A stretch of 37,626 bases of DNA, taken from contig JAGANQ010000001.1 of assembly GCA_017624115.1 (NCBI GenBank), forward strand, positions 1 through 37,626. The letters run 5' to 3'. A model generated the notes under the pieces. The model ran no database searches and was not told where the DNA came from. It saw only the letters and a list, made by a program, of their open reading frames with translations. Shown here piece by piece: positions 25,787 through 33,352 of the stretch; within the stretch, counting starts at the first letter, position 1, and each line of letters opens with the position of its first letter. This DNA is from Lachnospiraceae bacterium. GTDB taxonomy: Bacteria > Bacillota > Clostridia > Lachnospirales > Lachnospiraceae. Both the position numbers and the translations under genes were made by a program.

Positions 25787-26733
25787 GATAAAATTCCCTC
25801 CCCTTTAATCTTTCTGCTTGCATTATTGACAATCGTTACCAGTACAACAGAAATTACTGATTTGAATAAACCTGCAGCAGCAGACACACCATACTGCGCA
25901 TTAGTAATACCAATACGGTATACATAGGTACCGATAACATCCGATACCGCCAGGACTGCGTCATTCTGCAGTACCCATACAGGCTCGAATATGTTCAGAA
26001 TCTTTGCAATATCCATAATAAACACAACCAAAATAGTAGGAGCAATGGACGGAAGCGTAATATGCCAGATTCTCTGGACTCTGTTTGCACCGTCAATGGT
26101 TGCCGCCTCGTGAAGTGCACCGTCAACCGCAGTAAGCGCTGCGATATAGATGATAGTTCCCCATCCAATACCCTTCCATCGCTCGATAATCCACAGGCAG
26201 ACTCTCCACCAGTCGGAATCCGCAAGGAAGTATATCGGATCCTGCCCGAATGCCTGCAGAATACCATTGATAAATCCCTCCTGCGGTGAAAGAATCATCG
26301 TAAAGATAGAAGCAACTACTACCCAGGAAATAAAATGCGGTATGTAGAGAATCGACTGTACAACCTTACGGAACCAGACTGTCTTAATCTCATCAATTAA
26401 CAATGCGAGTCCTACACAGGTTGTAATGCTAAGTACAATATTTACAGAACTGATGATAAGTGTATTCTTTACCGACCGCCAAAAGATGTCGCTGACAAAC
26501 AACTGTTTAAAATTCTGTAAACCAACCCACTGCGGTACCTTGGTAAAAGGGGTATATTTTGTAAATGAAATCAATATACCAACCATTGGGATATAGTTAA
26601 AAACTAAAAAAATGAGAAAAACCGGTAAGTACATAAAGTACATATAACGATACTTGTACATACGTTTCAAAAGCGGTTTATCTTTATTGCTGAGAATCAG
26701 CTTTTGCTCTTTCTGCTCTTTTGTCCGCTTCAT
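25783..26733 (-). CDS. Carbohydrate ABC transporter permease (LplB-like)
   Basis: The 316-residue permease has a cytoplasmic Lys-rich N-terminus (about 30 residues), six transmembrane helices and an EAA loop (LHEAATIDGANRVQRIWHITLPSIAPT). N-terminal phrase YLPVFLIFLVFNYIPMVGILISF is typical of LplB. It is the first gene of the transporter operon, behind a promoter whose spacer contains an 18-base palindrome. It pairs with the next permease to form the membrane channel. The start at 26733 follows an AGGAGG site. Confidence 0.94.
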   Translation of the reverse strand: MKRTKEQKEQKLILSNKDKPLLKRMYKYRYMYFMYLPVFLIFLVFNYIPMVGILISFTKYTPFTKVPQWVGLQNFKQLFVSDIFWRSVKNTLIISSVNIVLSITTCVGLALLIDEIKTVWFRKVVQSILYIPHFISWVVVASIFTMILSPQEGFINGILQAFGQDPIYFLADSDWWRVCLWIIERWKGIGWGTIIYIAALTAVDGALHEAATIDGANRVQRIWHITLPSIAPTILVVFIMDIAKILNIFEPVWVLQNDAVLAVSDVIGTYVYRIGITNAQYGVSAAAGLFKSVISVVLVTIVNNASRKIKGEGILS

Positions 26734-26768
26734 GCTAAAACCTCCTGTAGATTGTTTTTTCTATCCCA

Positions 26769-26797
26769 ATCATACCAATGTGCACGTGCACATTCAA
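26769..26797 (-). promoter_or_regulatory. Promoter of the sugar ABC operon with an 18-bp palindromic operator
   Basis: On the minus strand TTGAAT (26792-26797), 17 bases and TATGAT (26769-26774) form the promoter. AATGTGCACGTGCACATT (26777-26794) is a perfect palindrome filling the spacer, with the central CG typical of LacI-family operators. A bound repressor would block polymerase. No LacI-type gene is in the window. Confidence 0.75.
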
Positions 26798-26871
26798 GAA
26801 ACTATTTTTTGAAAGCAAAAATTGTTCTGTAAAAGCCACATTTTTCAAGGCTTTTGCAGTGTAAAAATAAC

Positions 26872-26918
26872 AAAAGGAACATTTTTCACACTGTCAGAGT
26901 GTCAAAAACGTTCCTTTT
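26872..26918 (-). terminator. Terminator of the AraC sensor gene
   Basis: AAAAGGAACATTTTTCACACT pairs with its near-complement ending GTTCCTTTT (about 20 base pairs, two mismatches), with T-rich sequence on both sides. A second small hairpin (AAAAGCC/GGCTTTT, 26831-26855) follows on the minus strand. The interval 26798-26871 holds nothing else I can see. Confidence 0.8.
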
Positions 26919-26971
26919 TATGGACTTTTCATTTATTCTTTATGTTCTTTATCAAAATTTAACGTAACCGT

Positions 26972-29203
26972 TTAACGATAATTCTTTGGCGTCGTTCCAT
27001 AGATTCGTTTAAACGCCCTTCGGAAAGACTGTACACTATTATATCCTACCTTAGCCGCTATCGTTTCGATATTCTCACTGTCCTCTTTCAATAAGTCAAT
27101 CGCTTTACCCATTCGGATTTTTTCTACATATTCGTTAAATCCTATCTGAGTCTGTTTTTTGAACAAAGACGAAACATATCCTTCCGATATACCAAAAGCA
27201 ACACTGATTGTTCCCAGACCCAGGTCTGGATTCGCGTAATTCTTTTCAATATACTCCTGTATATTATCAATCAGCTCATTCTGACGCTGTCCCTTTATCC
27301 GCTTTGACTGCGTACAGATTTCTTCAAATGTCTTTTCCAGAATGGCAAAGTACCGGCCGCCCTTGATGTCTGCATTCTCTATAATGGTATTATTCAGCCT
27401 CATAATATACTGCATGCTGTCGTCCTCATCAAGATTTGCAGAAAGCATCTCACATATTTTATTATTCAGCTTGATAAAGCCGTTTCTCGTAAGCTTTCGG
27501 TTAATCAGGTTTTCATGCTCCAGTATAGCCAGAACATCCCTGATTGCCTTTATGTCTCCCGCATTCATATAATTTACGATTTTTTCTTCCGCCATTTCCG
27601 GGAAATAGAAGGCATTCTTATCCCCAACCTCCGGTGAATACTCCACAATCTGCTGCTTTGCATTGCAGCACTTTCTCGCCGTCTCTGCCTCTTCAAAATG
27701 CTTCCATATATTCATAATATCACTGCATTTTGTGCTGATGCCCCAGACAGATTCTGTAGCAAATACCTTTTCCAGCCACTGATAGGTATCTTCTGCCATC
27801 CTCATAATCTGTTCCTGCTCCTGCCCGTCCATCAGTATCAGCAGTGAAAGATAATTTCTCTGATAAAACCACACATCCTGCCCGATTATATCCTCAATAT
27901 GCTTCTGCATGCTGCGAATAATAACCTTGACATCCATGAGCGTCTGTTCATCTACATCATACACATCATTATTTGAAAAAAGTCTTACGGAGAGAACCCA
28001 GAATTCATCTGAATGAATATTGATGCCGGCATTCTCTGCCAGATACTGCAGCTCCTTCGTACTTGCCACGTCCAGCGTAAGAAGATCATGAAAAAACGCT
28101 TTTCGGAGCAAGGGCTTGCTTTCTTCAATTTCCTCCTGCATTTCCTGATTGGAGCTTACGATTCCAGCTACAAACTCACCCAGCTTTTCTGTACTCTTTT
28201 CGCCAATGATATTTTCTTCTGTATCGGAAGCTACCAGCTCAAACATCTGATCAACAGGTCTTCCGTTTTTCTTTGCCAGTGCCACAGATATATAAGCGCA
28301 ACCCGCCAGCACAGCAAGCTCCGCAATAATAGACCACACCAGAAAATTGCTGGTTTGTGATGCTGCCACTTTATTTGTAATCCAATAGTAATATGTCCAG
28401 CCCTCTCTCCCTGAGGTACATGTCATCAGGCTATAATCACTGTATTTCTCCTGAATCTCCTCCAGCCCCAGAATTTCTGCTTTATCCACTGTATAATTGG
28501 CATCATTGCTGAACAGAACCCTGCCTGATTTGTCTGCCACATACAGAATTCCCTCACCAATTTCCTTCGCATAATCAAAATAAGAACATATTTCTCCTGT
28601 ATCCAGCATAAACACCAGCATACCATTGTTCTCTCCATTACGCGCATTGATTGGCATCACATAGTGAAGCTTTCCATTGCAGCTCACATATTGAGCCTCA
28701 ATTATTTTTTTATTTACAACCTTTTCCAGCCAGTCATTTTTCTTTATTCCCCACTTTTCTAATTTGGGGTCAAAAATACTCTCCTTATAAAGGGTAGTTT
28801 CATAAAAGCAATAATTTGTTTTATTAAAATACAGATAATATTCCGAAATAAATCCTATCCCCTGCTCCTGATACAGCAGAATGGAAGATAGTGCATCTAT
28901 TCCCTGCTTAAATTCCAGAATATTCGTCATTCCCACCTGCTCCGCCACTGCTGTTCTTTTCACTTTGCCGGAGCTGATTCCCTGCACTGCCATACTATGC
29001 AGGGCGCTGAGACTGTTATCAATCAGCTGTACACTGTGTTCCATTTTTCTCAGATTAGCATTCTGATTTTCATTTTCCATAATCCGATAAACACCAAGGA
29101 TTCCAACATTGATAATCAGAATCGGCAATGCCAAAACCGCAAAATAAGACCCCAGGAAATGCAAAACCGCATTTTTCTGCAATAATTTCTGCAATTTACC
29201 CAT
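26972..29203 (-). CDS. Membrane-anchored AraC-family sensor/regulator of the glycan locus
   Basis: The 743-residue protein has transmembrane segment 1 at about residues 14-36, an extracellular dCache-like sensor (about 40-280), transmembrane segment 2 at about 285-308, a linker with a degenerate GGDEF-like or signalling helix region, and an AraC-type double helix-turn-helix at the end (about 640-743; GTISVAFGISEGYVSSLFKK and IAAKVGYNSVQSFRRAFKR). It senses an extracellular sugar or the loaded binding protein and probably activates the adjacent transporter and hydrolases. It lies immediately upstream of the lplB-like gene on the same strand, but the terminator between them shows separate transcription. 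It begins 32 bases after the GNAT gene and may be co-transcribed with it. Confidence 0.92.
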   Translation of the reverse strand: MGKLQKLLQKNAVLHFLGSYFAVLALPILIINVGILGVYRIMENENQNANLRKMEHSVQLIDNSLSALHSMAVQGISSGKVKRTAVAEQVGMTNILEFKQGIDALSSILLYQEQGIGFISEYYLYFNKTNYCFYETTLYKESIFDPKLEKWGIKKNDWLEKVVNKKIIEAQYVSCNGKLHYVMPINARNGENNGMLVFMLDTGEICSYFDYAKEIGEGILYVADKSGRVLFSNDANYTVDKAEILGLEEIQEKYSDYSLMTCTSGREGWTYYYWITNKVAASQTSNFLVWSIIAELAVLAGCAYISVALAKKNGRPVDQMFELVASDTEENIIGEKSTEKLGEFVAGIVSSNQEMQEEIEESKPLLRKAFFHDLLTLDVASTKELQYLAENAGINIHSDEFWVLSVRLFSNNDVYDVDEQTLMDVKVIIRSMQKHIEDIIGQDVWFYQRNYLSLLILMDGQEQEQIMRMAEDTYQWLEKVFATESVWGISTKCSDIMNIWKHFEEAETARKCCNAKQQIVEYSPEVGDKNAFYFPEMAEEKIVNYMNAGDIKAIRDVLAILEHENLINRKLTRNGFIKLNNKICEMLSANLDEDDSMQYIMRLNNTIIENADIKGGRYFAILEKTFEEICTQSKRIKGQRQNELIDNIQEYIEKNYANPDLGLGTISVAFGISEGYVSSLFKKQTQIGFNEYVEKIRMGKAIDLLKEDSENIETIAAKVGYNSVQSFRRAFKRIYGTTPKNYR

Positions 29204-29235
29204 GTAAATCCCCTTTCAGTCAAATACCCTCTGCT

Positions 29236-29664
29236 TTACTTTTTCACACCGTTGAGATACTGTATCATGCCCGGTCCCAGATTTTCTGTCGGTCTGGCGA
29301 TAAAACCGTGATTCTGATAGAACATCTCTCTTCCCTTCGCGCACATCAGGTCCAGCATCATCTCTGTGCCTTCGATGCGCAGTCCTTCCACATATTCTAT
29401 CAGCATCTCTACAATCTGACCGCCGATACCGGATGCCTGCGCATCAGGTCTCACCACCAAATCCTGTATATAACAGATTACCGCTCCGTCTCCAACGATT
29501 CTTCCCATGCCGACCGGTCTGTCAAACTCACAGGCACACACAGTATAAAGACTGTTCTCCAGTGCTTTGGCTGCCTGTTCGCGCGAGAGTTTCTTCCATT
29601 TCACGGATTTTCTCAGTTCCAGATATGTATCTACATCCAATTCATTTTCTTTAAATATAATCAT
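29236..29664 (-). CDS. GNAT-family N-acetyltransferase
   Basis: The 142-residue protein has the GNAT fold: motif A with the acetyl-CoA loop RPDAQASGIGGQIVEMLIEYV (Q-x-x-G-x-G/A, about residues 72-92) preceded by the strand YIQDLVV, and a C-terminal FYQNHGF segment typical of motif B. It transfers an acetyl group from acetyl-CoA to an unknown amine. It is cytoplasmic. Its stop is 32 bases before the AraC sensor gene. The start codon ATG at 29664 has only a weak ribosome site (GGGATGAAACA). Confidence 0.88.
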   Translation of the reverse strand: MIIFKENELDVDTYLELRKSVKWKKLSREQAAKALENSLYTVCACEFDRPVGMGRIVGDGAVICYIQDLVVRPDAQASGIGGQIVEMLIEYVEGLRIEGTEMMLDLMCAKGREMFYQNHGFIARPTENLGPGMIQYLNGVKK

Positions 29665-29780
29665 ATTGTTTCATCCCAAATCGTACCATTTATCGTTCTG
29701 CACCGATAGAATACCATAGCTTCCGCTATTTTGCAAGCTGTAAACAGCACGGCCGCGGCTTTGCGTACCATTTATTACCA

Positions 29781-29809
29781 ACATATTGTTTTTGATTCTG
29801 CTCATAATA
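29781..29809 (+). promoter_or_regulatory. Possible sigma-G promoter of the spore-protein gene
   Basis: CATAATA (29803-29809) fits the sporulation sigma-G -10 consensus CATAMTA, and ACATA (29781-29785) sits 17 bases upstream, one mismatch from the -35 GCATA. It would give a leader of about 130 bases including the long hairpin. The alternative, a promoter nearer the gene, cannot be excluded. Confidence 0.35.
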
Positions 29810-29829
29810 ATATCAAGTCGAAGGACACA

Positions 29830-29895
29830 GGCTTTCACAAAGCAGGTGACCGTCGACACTGACTGAAAAGATACGGCACCGCTTATGTGAAAGCC
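29830..29895 (+). promoter_or_regulatory. Long hairpin in the leader of the spore-protein gene
   Basis: GGCTTTCACA (29830-29839) pairs perfectly with TGTGAAAGCC (29886-29895); further in AGC/GCT, GGTG/CACC and CCGT/ACGG pair, interrupted by single A bulges. About 21 base pairs enclose a 19-base loop. No T-run follows, so it is not a terminator. Candidate leader RNA structure or protein-binding site; unrecognised. Confidence 0.6.
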
Positions 29896-29945
29896 GGATC
29901 GTCAATCAGAAAAAGAGTATGAAAATAATATGGAGGTGAAACACT

Positions 29946-30167
29946 ATGGCAGGAAATAACACAGGTTCTAACAGAACAGAGGTACCTGAAGCCAGAGAGG
30001 CATTAGATCGTTTCAAGATGGAAGTTGCATCTGAAATCGGTGTACCTTTAAAGCAGGGTTATAACGGAGACTTAACTTCCGCTCAGGCTGGTTCCGTAGG
30101 CGGCGAAATGGTTCGTCAGATGATTAAGCGCCAGGAAGAGCAGATGAAGTCCGGCGGTTCTTTATAA
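29946..30167 (+). CDS. Alpha/beta-type small acid-soluble spore protein
   Basis: This 73-residue DNA-binding protein saturates spore DNA, shifts it to an A-like form and protects it from UV and heat; it is degraded at germination to supply amino acids. The family phrases are visible: ALDRFKMEVASEIGVPL, which contains the germination protease recognition region, and the C-terminal LTSAQAGSVGGEMVRQMIKRQEE. A strong GGAGGTG ribosome site stands 7 bases before the ATG. Expected to be made only in the forespore under sigma-G. Its presence is the best evidence in the window that the organism sporulates. It ends at a strong bidirectional terminator shared with aroD. Confidence 0.97.
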   Translation: MAGNNTGSNRTEVPEAREALDRFKMEVASEIGVPLKQGYNGDLTSAQAGSVGGEMVRQMIKRQEEQMKSGGSL

Positions 30168-30181
30168 GAAGACGCTGATAA

Positions 30182-30215
30182 AAAGGAAGCTGTCGCATAA
30201 GCGGCAGCTTCCTTT
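30182..30215. terminator. Bidirectional terminator between SASP and aroD
   Basis: AAAGGAAGCTGTCGC (30182-30196) pairs over 15 bases with GCGGCAGCTTCCTTT (30201-30215) around ATAA, with A and T tracts at its ends. Its stem sequence GCTGTCGCA resembles the arms of the dispersed repeat. Confidence 0.9.
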
Positions 30216-30222
30216 ATTCATC

Positions 30223-30990
30223 CTATAATCCTTTATGCAGCAGCTCCAGCACACGCTTTAATTCTCCCGCATCCATCTGTCCCGGTGCAGAGGCATGTCC
30301 GGCACTGGCAAAGGTAACCGCACTTCCAAATATTTCTCCCGCAAGTCTGCTGATACCGCCCAGTCCTGACATGGACATGGTAATCACCGGGATTGTAGCT
30401 TTTTCACGTACGATTTCCTCCGTTGCCTCCATTAACGTCAGCACATCCTTCTCCGACTGCGGCATCACCGCAATCTTGGCAATGTCGGCTCCCATCTCCT
30501 GCATCTTGAGAAGACGGTTTTCTATCTCCTCCTTCGGCGGCGTTTTCTTAAAATCGTGGTTGGAGGCAATGACACGCACACCCGCTTTCTGCGCTTCCTG
30601 AATCAGCTCTTCTGATATCTCACCAAAAGAAAATGCCTCCACATCAATAAAATCCACATATCCACTTTTCGCGGTCAGCAGATTGATTCTGGCATATTCG
30701 TGAAATTCCAGCTCCTTGTTGCCGCCCTCACGCTTTGTACGAAAAGTAGCAATAATCGGCATATTACCCAGAATATCGCGCAATTCCTTCAGCACCCTCT
30801 TCATGGACTCTTTGTCTTTATAGCCCTCAAACCAATCCATACGCCATTCTGCCATATCGCAGGAAATCGTTTTCAGATGCTTTGCCTGCTCAGCTATTTC
30901 TTCCTCGCTGCTTCCCACAATCGGTATACATATTTTCGGCATACCGCTTCCTATCCTGATGTCCCTGACTGCAATCTCTCCTGTTTTCAT
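30223..30990 (-). CDS. aroD: 3-dehydroquinate dehydratase, type I
   Basis: The 255-residue class I enzyme converts 3-dehydroquinate to 3-dehydroshikimate, step three of the shikimate pathway, through a Schiff base. Catalytic His145 (IASNHDFKK) and Schiff-base Lys172 (ADIAKIAVM) are visible at the spacing known from E. coli (27 residues). Other marks are EWRMDWFEG and the C-terminal GHASAPGQ substrate loop. The start at 30990 (MKTGEIAVRD) is chosen because AGGAG stands 6 bases before it and because it gives the normal family length. No other aro genes are near; it stands 72 bases after a LysR gene on the same strand. Confidence 0.96.
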   Translation of the reverse strand: MKTGEIAVRDIRIGSGMPKICIPIVGSSEEEIAEQAKHLKTISCDMAEWRMDWFEGYKDKESMKRVLKELRDILGNMPIIATFRTKREGGNKELEFHEYARINLLTAKSGYVDFIDVEAFSFGEISEELIQEAQKAGVRVIASNHDFKKTPPKEEIENRLLKMQEMGADIAKIAVMPQSEKDVLTLMEATEEIVREKATIPVITMSMSGLGGISRLAGEIFGSAVTFASAGHASAPGQMDAGELKRVLELLHKGL

Positions 30991-31062
30991 ATCTGCTCCT
31001 GCCTCTATCTGCATAGTCTTCTGTAAGAATTCCTTTCTATAATCATAACAAGCCCTGACCAT

Positions 31063-31968
31063 TTATGCAAGCAGTTCTTTTTTCCTCTCCTGAGGTTTGA
31101 GCAGCTTCGCACACTCCCTATAATAATCTCCAAAAACACTGTCCTTCATCCAGATAAATGCCATATCATGCCGGACCTGAAAATCAGACAGACTGATTTC
31201 CCGCAAATCCCCCTGCAAAAGCTCCTTCTGCACCGCCGAACGGTAGAGGAAGCCAATGCCGGCATCACATCTTATTAACTCTTTGATTGACTGGATGTCA
31301 TTCACTTCTATACAGCCCGCAAAATCCTCAAGGCTCATATTTCTGCCCTGAAGAATACGCTCTACAATCTCTCTGTTGCCGGAGCCTTCCTCACGAATAA
31401 CCAATGTTTCGGTAAGCAGCCGTTCCAGAGAATCCGGCGTTCTGTCAAATACGTGCTGTGACGAACAGACTGCAATAAATGTCTCCTGTTTATAAAGCTC
31501 ATACTCATATTCCTGCTTAGGGAAATTTCCCTCCACAATGACAAACTCCAGCTCTCCCTGATTCAGCTTCTGCAAAAGCTCTGTCGTATTTGCCACGCAC
31601 AGCTGAACAGATAATCCCGGGTAGCATTTCATCAGATATGGCAGTCGTTCCGGCACCATATGCTCGCCTATCGTCAGTGTTGCCCCAAAACACAGTTTTT
31701 TTCTTTTTCCTGCCTCCTGCGCAATTTCTTTCTTCAGATGAATTAAATCATGCTGCATACTGAGCGCTGTCTGTTTCAGCATCTCACCACTTTCTGTCAG
31801 CTCCATGCGCTTTCCCTTCTGCCGGAACAGTCTGGTATCGTATTGCTCTTCCAGATAACGGATATGCTGTGATACGGCAGGCTGGGTAATATTAAGAAGC
31901 TCCGCCGCCCTGGTATAATTCAGGCACTGACAGACAGTTAAAAATGTTTCTATTCGAAAATCAAGCAT
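31063..31968 (-). CDS. LysR-family transcriptional regulator
   Basis: The 301-residue regulator has an N-terminal winged helix-turn-helix (residues 1-60; TFLTVCQCLNYTRAAELLNITQPAVSQHIRYLEEQ) and a periplasmic-binding-like effector domain (about 90-295). The start ATG at 31968 has GGAGGTG upstream and fits the family start. It is divergent from the chromate transporter pair; a palindrome in the gap overlaps its own predicted -35 element, as expected for a self-repressing LysR that activates its divergent target. It also precedes aroD by 72 bases and could share a transcript. The effector is unknown. Confidence 0.93.
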   Translation of the reverse strand: MLDFRIETFLTVCQCLNYTRAAELLNITQPAVSQHIRYLEEQYDTRLFRQKGKRMELTESGEMLKQTALSMQHDLIHLKKEIAQEAGKRKKLCFGATLTIGEHMVPERLPYLMKCYPGLSVQLCVANTTELLQKLNQGELEFVIVEGNFPKQEYEYELYKQETFIAVCSSQHVFDRTPDSLERLLTETLVIREEGSGNREIVERILQGRNMSLEDFAGCIEVNDIQSIKELIRCDAGIGFLYRSAVQKELLQGDLREISLSDFQVRHDMAFIWMKDSVFGDYYRECAKLLKPQERKKELLA

Positions 31969-32013
31969 GCTACACCTCCTGTTGTTCTCATTGCATGACC
32001 TTTTGGCCCTAGT

Positions 32014-32081
32014 ATTATAACATATTTTTATGATATTATAAATATCTATCATTTCATTTTATCAATAAAATATGCTATGAT
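32014..32081. promoter_or_regulatory. Divergent LysR/chromate-transporter control region
   Basis: GATATT-ATA-AATATC (32032-32046) is a perfect 6-3-6 inverted repeat of the kind LysR regulators bind. The leftward promoter (TATAAT at 32014-32019; TTTATA at 32037-32042, minus strand) overlaps it. The rightward promoter has TATGAT (32076-32081) with a poor -35 (TTCATT, 32053-32058), consistent with a need for activation. Confidence 0.55.
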
Positions 32082-32113
32082 ATGGAAGGCTAAGAACTAA
32101 AAGGAGGATTATT

Positions 32114-32701
32114 ATGAAAGCAGAAAAGAAAAAATCTGTTATTTTATGGACACTTTTTAAATCTACCTTTCTTTTAAGTGCTTTTACCTTCGGCGGTGGA
32201 TTTGTAATTGTGTCCTTATACAAGAAAAAATTTGTAGAAGAGCTGAAATGGCTGGATGAGGATGAGATGCTGGATATTACAGCGATTGCACAGTCTTCGC
32301 CGGGACCTATCCCGATTAATGCTTCGGTTATCCTGGGGTACCGTATGGCAGGCATCGCCGGTTCCCTGACGGCAATTCTTGGAACTGCACTGCCGGCGAT
32401 GATTATTATCTCCATTATCTCGCATTTTTACACGCAGTTCCGCACCAACCATATTATTGCCATTGCATTACAGGTAATGCGTGCGGGTGTAGCGGCGGTT
32501 ATCTTTGATGTTGTACTTAATCTTGGCAAGAATGTCATTAAAACACATCGTCCGCTTTATATCGGGCTGATGATTGCTGCCTTCGCAGCGGCGGTTGTCT
32601 TTGATGTCAGCGCCATGCTGATTATTATCGGCTGTCTGTGTATCGGTATCATCGATTTATTAATCAGCCTGAAAATGAAGAAAAAGGAGGAACATGTATA
32701 A
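32114..32701 (+). CDS. Chromate transporter-family protein, first subunit of a split pair
   Basis: The 195-residue single-domain (short-chain) CHR protein has about five to six transmembrane segments. Family marks are FGGGFVIVSLYKKKFVEELKWLDEDEMLDI and the QSSPGPIPINASVILGYRMAG loop. Short CHR proteins occur as adjacent pairs and probably act as heterodimers; some export chromate, while many in gut anaerobes have unknown anion substrates. Ribosome site AAGGAGG precedes the ATG. Its stop codon overlaps the start of the partner gene by one base. It is probably controlled by the divergent LysR. Confidence 0.9.
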   Translation: MKAEKKKSVILWTLFKSTFLLSAFTFGGGFVIVSLYKKKFVEELKWLDEDEMLDITAIAQSSPGPIPINASVILGYRMAGIAGSLTAILGTALPAMIIISIISHFYTQFRTNHIIAIALQVMRAGVAAVIFDVVLNLGKNVIKTHRPLYIGLMIAAFAAAVVFDVSAMLIIIGCLCIGIIDLLISLKMKKKEEHV

Positions 32702-33279
32702 TGCCTATCTTATTAAAGTTATTCTTAAGCTTCATACAGGTTGGTTTATTCAGCGTTGGCGGCGGCTATGCTGCCATCCCGCTCATTCAGAACCAGATTG
32801 TGTACACACATGAGCTGATGACGCTGGAGGAATTCACCGATTTAATTACGATTGCAGAAATGACCCCGGGGCCAATCTCCATTAACTCTGCTACCTTTGT
32901 CGGCACCCGTCTTGCGGGCATTCCCGGTGCTGTCATCTGTACCCTCGGCTGCATTCTGCCGTCCTTCTGCATCTGCCTTATACTGGCTCATTTTTACTAT
33001 AAATACCGCAATTTCTCCGGTGTGCAGACGGTTCTGTCTGCCCTGCGCCCTGCGGTAGTTGCCCTGATTGCCTCTGCCGGACTGTCTATCTTATTACTTG
33101 GTCTGTTTCAGGCAGAAAAACAGAATATTGTACTCTCCGACTTTCGGGTGGTAGAAGCGATTCTTTTCCTTGGTGCGCTGTTTATCCTGCGCAAATACAA
33201 GGCAAGCGCCATCTCCATCATCTTTGGCACGGGCGTTGTCGGAACGATTATTTATCTGCTTCTGGGGATTCCGGCATAA
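32701..33279 (+). CDS. Chromate transporter-family protein, second subunit of a split pair
   Basis: The 192-residue partner has the same architecture in six or so transmembrane helices. Visible marks are FSVGGGYAAIPLIQNQIV, the loop EMTPGPISINSATFVGTRLAG, and a pairable C-terminal half. The ATG at 32701 overlaps the previous stop (TAATG) and has AAGGAGG ten bases upstream. A strong hairpin terminator follows. Substrate as for its partner; the chromate label is a family name, not proof. Confidence 0.9.
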   Translation: MPILLKLFLSFIQVGLFSVGGGYAAIPLIQNQIVYTHELMTLEEFTDLITIAEMTPGPISINSATFVGTRLAGIPGAVICTLGCILPSFCICLILAHFYYKYRNFSGVQTVLSALRPAVVALIASAGLSILLLGLFQAEKQNIVLSDFRVVEAILFLGALFILRKYKASAISIIFGTGVVGTIIYLLLGIPA

Positions 33280-33305
33280 GCAATCTCTGCAACCGCGCTT
33301 ATGCG

Positions 33306-33352
33306 AAAAAGAACCGCATACTATACGTTTCAGTATAACATGCGGTTCTTTT
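33306..33352. terminator. Bidirectional terminator after the chromate transporter pair
   Basis: AAAAAGAACCGCAT (from 33306) pairs with ATGCGGTTCTTTT (to 33352); an inner TATAC/GTATA stem extends it. It serves both the rightward operon and the leftward diguanylate cyclase gene, whose stop codon directly abuts it. Confidence 0.88.
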
